The translations under genes were made by a program, and so were the position numbers. A DNA stretch of 7,720 bases. Origin: Hyphomicrobiales bacterium. GTDB taxonomy: Bacteria > Pseudomonadota > Alphaproteobacteria > Rhizobiales > HXMU1428-3. The notes beneath the pieces were generated by a model that did no database searches, was not told the origin of the DNA, and saw nothing but the letters and a program-made list of their open reading frames with translations. Below, piece by piece: positions 7,105-7,720 of the stretch. The stretch covers positions 1 through 7,720 of the forward strand of contig JAJFHW010000383.1 in NCBI GenBank assembly GCA_021775385.1, in the 5' to 3' direction. Every line of letters starts with the position of its first letter. Positions within the stretch are counted from its first letter, which is position 1.

Positions 7105-7171
7105 ACTGAATGACAAACAAGAAAGTTCAGTCTGAGCGGAGCATAGCGAGCACAGAAAAACTGAACGACAA
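7105..7171 (+). promoter_or_regulatory. Leader with two mutually exclusive hairpins
   Basis: ACTGAAYGACAA occurs twice, at 7105-7116 and 7160-7171. Between them, GTTCAGT (7125-7131) can pair either with the first copy (7105-7111, one G-U pair) or with the second (7160-7166, seven Watson-Crick pairs, helped by inner CTG 7132-7134/CAG 7153-7155). Both pairings cannot form at once. The region directly precedes the ribosome binding area of the secreted-protein gene. The arrangement resembles a switchable leader, but no ligand-binding fold is recognised. Confidence 0.4.
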
Positions 7172-7188
7172 CAAAGATGGGACTTCCA

Positions 7189-7461
7189 ATGAACACTTTA
7201 AAAACAATGATCGTAACAGCAATCGCAGTTCTAACAATCAGCTTCGCAGCACTAACAGCATCAGCCACAGGCGCCAGCGCTGGCGGATGGAAAAAGAATT
7301 ACTACGGTGGCCACAAACATTACTACGGTCAAAACTATGGTTCGAAATATCACTACGGCTATAACCGCAACTACAAATTAAAACACAGAAACAATTACAA
7401 ATTCAAACGCTTCAACAAAGGCCGCAAATTCCGTAGAAATTTCCGCCGCAAGTTCCGTTAA
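7189..7461 (+). CDS. Small exported, highly basic Tyr/Gly/His- and Arg/Lys/Phe-rich protein
   Basis: I do not recognise the family. The 90-residue product starts MNTLKTMIVTAIAVLTISFA, a typical Sec signal peptide, with likely cleavage after Ala26 or Ala31 (both follow Ala-Ser). The mature part of about 59 residues has no Asp, Glu or Cys, with eleven Lys, nine Arg and ten Tyr. Residues 37-62 are Tyr/Gly/His/Asn-rich (NYYGGHKHYYGQNYG), and residues 63-90 turn into a Lys/Arg/Phe tail with Phe at 72, 75, 81, 85 and 89. Low-complexity composition suggests a periplasmic or extracellular protein binding an anionic surface, nucleic acid or metal, but that is inference. ATG 7177 would add four residues; ATG 7189 is preferred because the signal peptide then has normal architecture and GGGA lies upstream. 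A strong terminator follows, so it is a single-gene unit. Confidence 0.8.
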   Translation: MNTLKTMIVTAIAVLTISFAALTASATGASAGGWKKNYYGGHKHYYGQNYGSKYHYGYNRNYKLKHRNNYKFKRFNKGRKFRRNFRRKFR

Positions 7462-7474
7462 GAACAAATGGAAT

Positions 7475-7507
7475 AAAAAACCGGTCTCAATCGAGACCGG
7501 TTTTTTA
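7475..7507 (+). terminator. Intrinsic terminator of the secreted-protein gene
   Basis: CCGGTCTC (7481-7488) pairs perfectly with GAGACCGG (7493-7500) around a four-base loop, followed by six T. The A-run before the stem makes it potentially active on both strands. It lies about 20 bases after the stop at 7461. Confidence 0.93.
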
Positions 7508-7532
7508 TCTGAAATGTTAGAACTTCCTACAC

Positions 7533-7647
7533 AAAGAAGGAGTGACGCCACTTCGGTGTCATGACATGGCGCAGCGCTTCGCGTAGCCCGGTGCTTAGCA
7601 CCGCACCTCGTAGACCTGTCGCGTTAGCGATAGAATAGCCGTGAGAG
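7533..7647 (+). repeat. Structured repeat, copy C (four-hairpin element)
   Basis: This is the third copy, 115 nt, in the same orientation. It runs AAAGAAGGAG; P1, TGACGCC (7543-7549)/GGTGTCA (7555-7561) around loop ACTTC; TGACAT; P2, GGC (7568-7570)/GCC (7586-7588) with inner GCG/CGC; P3, CGGTGC (7589-7594)/GCACCG (7598-7603); and the linker CACCTCGTAG. P4 inner is CTGTCGC (7616-7622)/GCGATAG (7627-7633), then AATAGCC and GTGAGAG. The outer pairing of P4 seen in A and B is largely lost, because ACCT replaces GGCT. It is enclosed by two terminators pointing toward each other, so read-through from either neighbour should be low. If it is transcribed, it would need its own promoter in the ~25 bases after the left terminator, and I see no convincing one. 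Confidence 0.85.
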
Positions 7648-7658
7648 TGTAATTGAGA

Positions 7659-7697
7659 GAAAAAAAAAGCGCCGCCACTTTTAAGTGACAGCGCTTT
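7659..7697 (-). terminator. Intrinsic terminator for a minus-strand gene right of the window
   Basis: AAAGCGC (7666-7672) pairs with GCGCTTT (7691-7697), and inside it CACT (7676-7679) pairs with AGTG (7684-7687). On the minus strand the stem is followed by a run of nine T (the A-run 7660-7668), as expected for a terminator of a leftward gene whose coding sequence lies beyond 7720. Activity on the + strand is unlikely because only a short T-run follows there. Confidence 0.85.
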
Positions 7698-7720
7698 AAT
7701 TAAATTTGAATTGATGAAAA

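Noticed and set aside
7110..7364. 84-codon + frame with a G-rich stretch upstream, overlapping the secreted-protein gene
   Set aside because: Its product is Asn/Ser/Arg-rich with no domain and arises from reading the signal-peptide gene out of frame. The overlapping frame has a clear signal peptide and terminator context. A regulatory role for its first codons is mentioned only as a possibility.
5271..7647. The three repeats as a CRISPR array or integron-type att sites
   Set aside because: The copies are over 500 bases apart, with genes between two of them and no uniform spacers. No integrase or cas gene is seen, and the sequences carry four internal hairpins unlike CRISPR repeats.

Overview
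The window looks like a chromosomal segment of an alphaproteobacterium of moderate to low GC. The best clue is the PyrF on the minus strand, which has alphaproteobacterial wording (KLLDI, VTPGIRPSG, GDQARV). No ribosomal RNA, tRNA, integrase or transposase is present, so the genus cannot be fixed from sequence alone.

Left two thirds (54-5088, all +): a compact, intact urease operon ureD-ureA-ureB-ureC-ureE-ureF-ureG with gaps of 12-30 bases. UreA, UreB and UreC form the nickel enzyme that hydrolyses urea. UreD, UreF and UreG form the GTP-dependent activation complex, and UreE, with a His-rich tail, delivers nickel. All catalytic residues of UreC sit at the same numbers as in the Klebsiella enzyme. 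UreF carries an uninterrupted run of eight C near its end. No urea or nickel transporter lies inside the window.

Middle (5397-6709, -): pyrF (orotidine-5'-phosphate decarboxylase) preceded by an NADPH-dependent FMN reductase-type flavoprotein gene. Both face the urease operon.

Right (7189-7461, +): a small exported protein with no acidic residue, Tyr/Gly/His-rich then Arg/Lys/Phe-rich, behind a long leader that can form two mutually exclusive hairpins and followed by a strong terminator. A second terminator at the right edge serves a minus-strand gene beyond the window.

The most notable content is intergenic. Three copies of a ~115-nt element (5271-5386, 6854-6965, 7533-7647), all in the same orientation, share four hairpins joined by nearly invariant single-stranded linkers (AAGAAGGAG, GACATG, CMCCTCGKAG, AATAGCC, GTGAGAG). 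The stems differ in sequence but keep their pairing, so the element behaves like a structured RNA or a structure-selected dispersed repeat. It occupies every main intergenic space right of the urease operon and is the best candidate here for an undescribed system.
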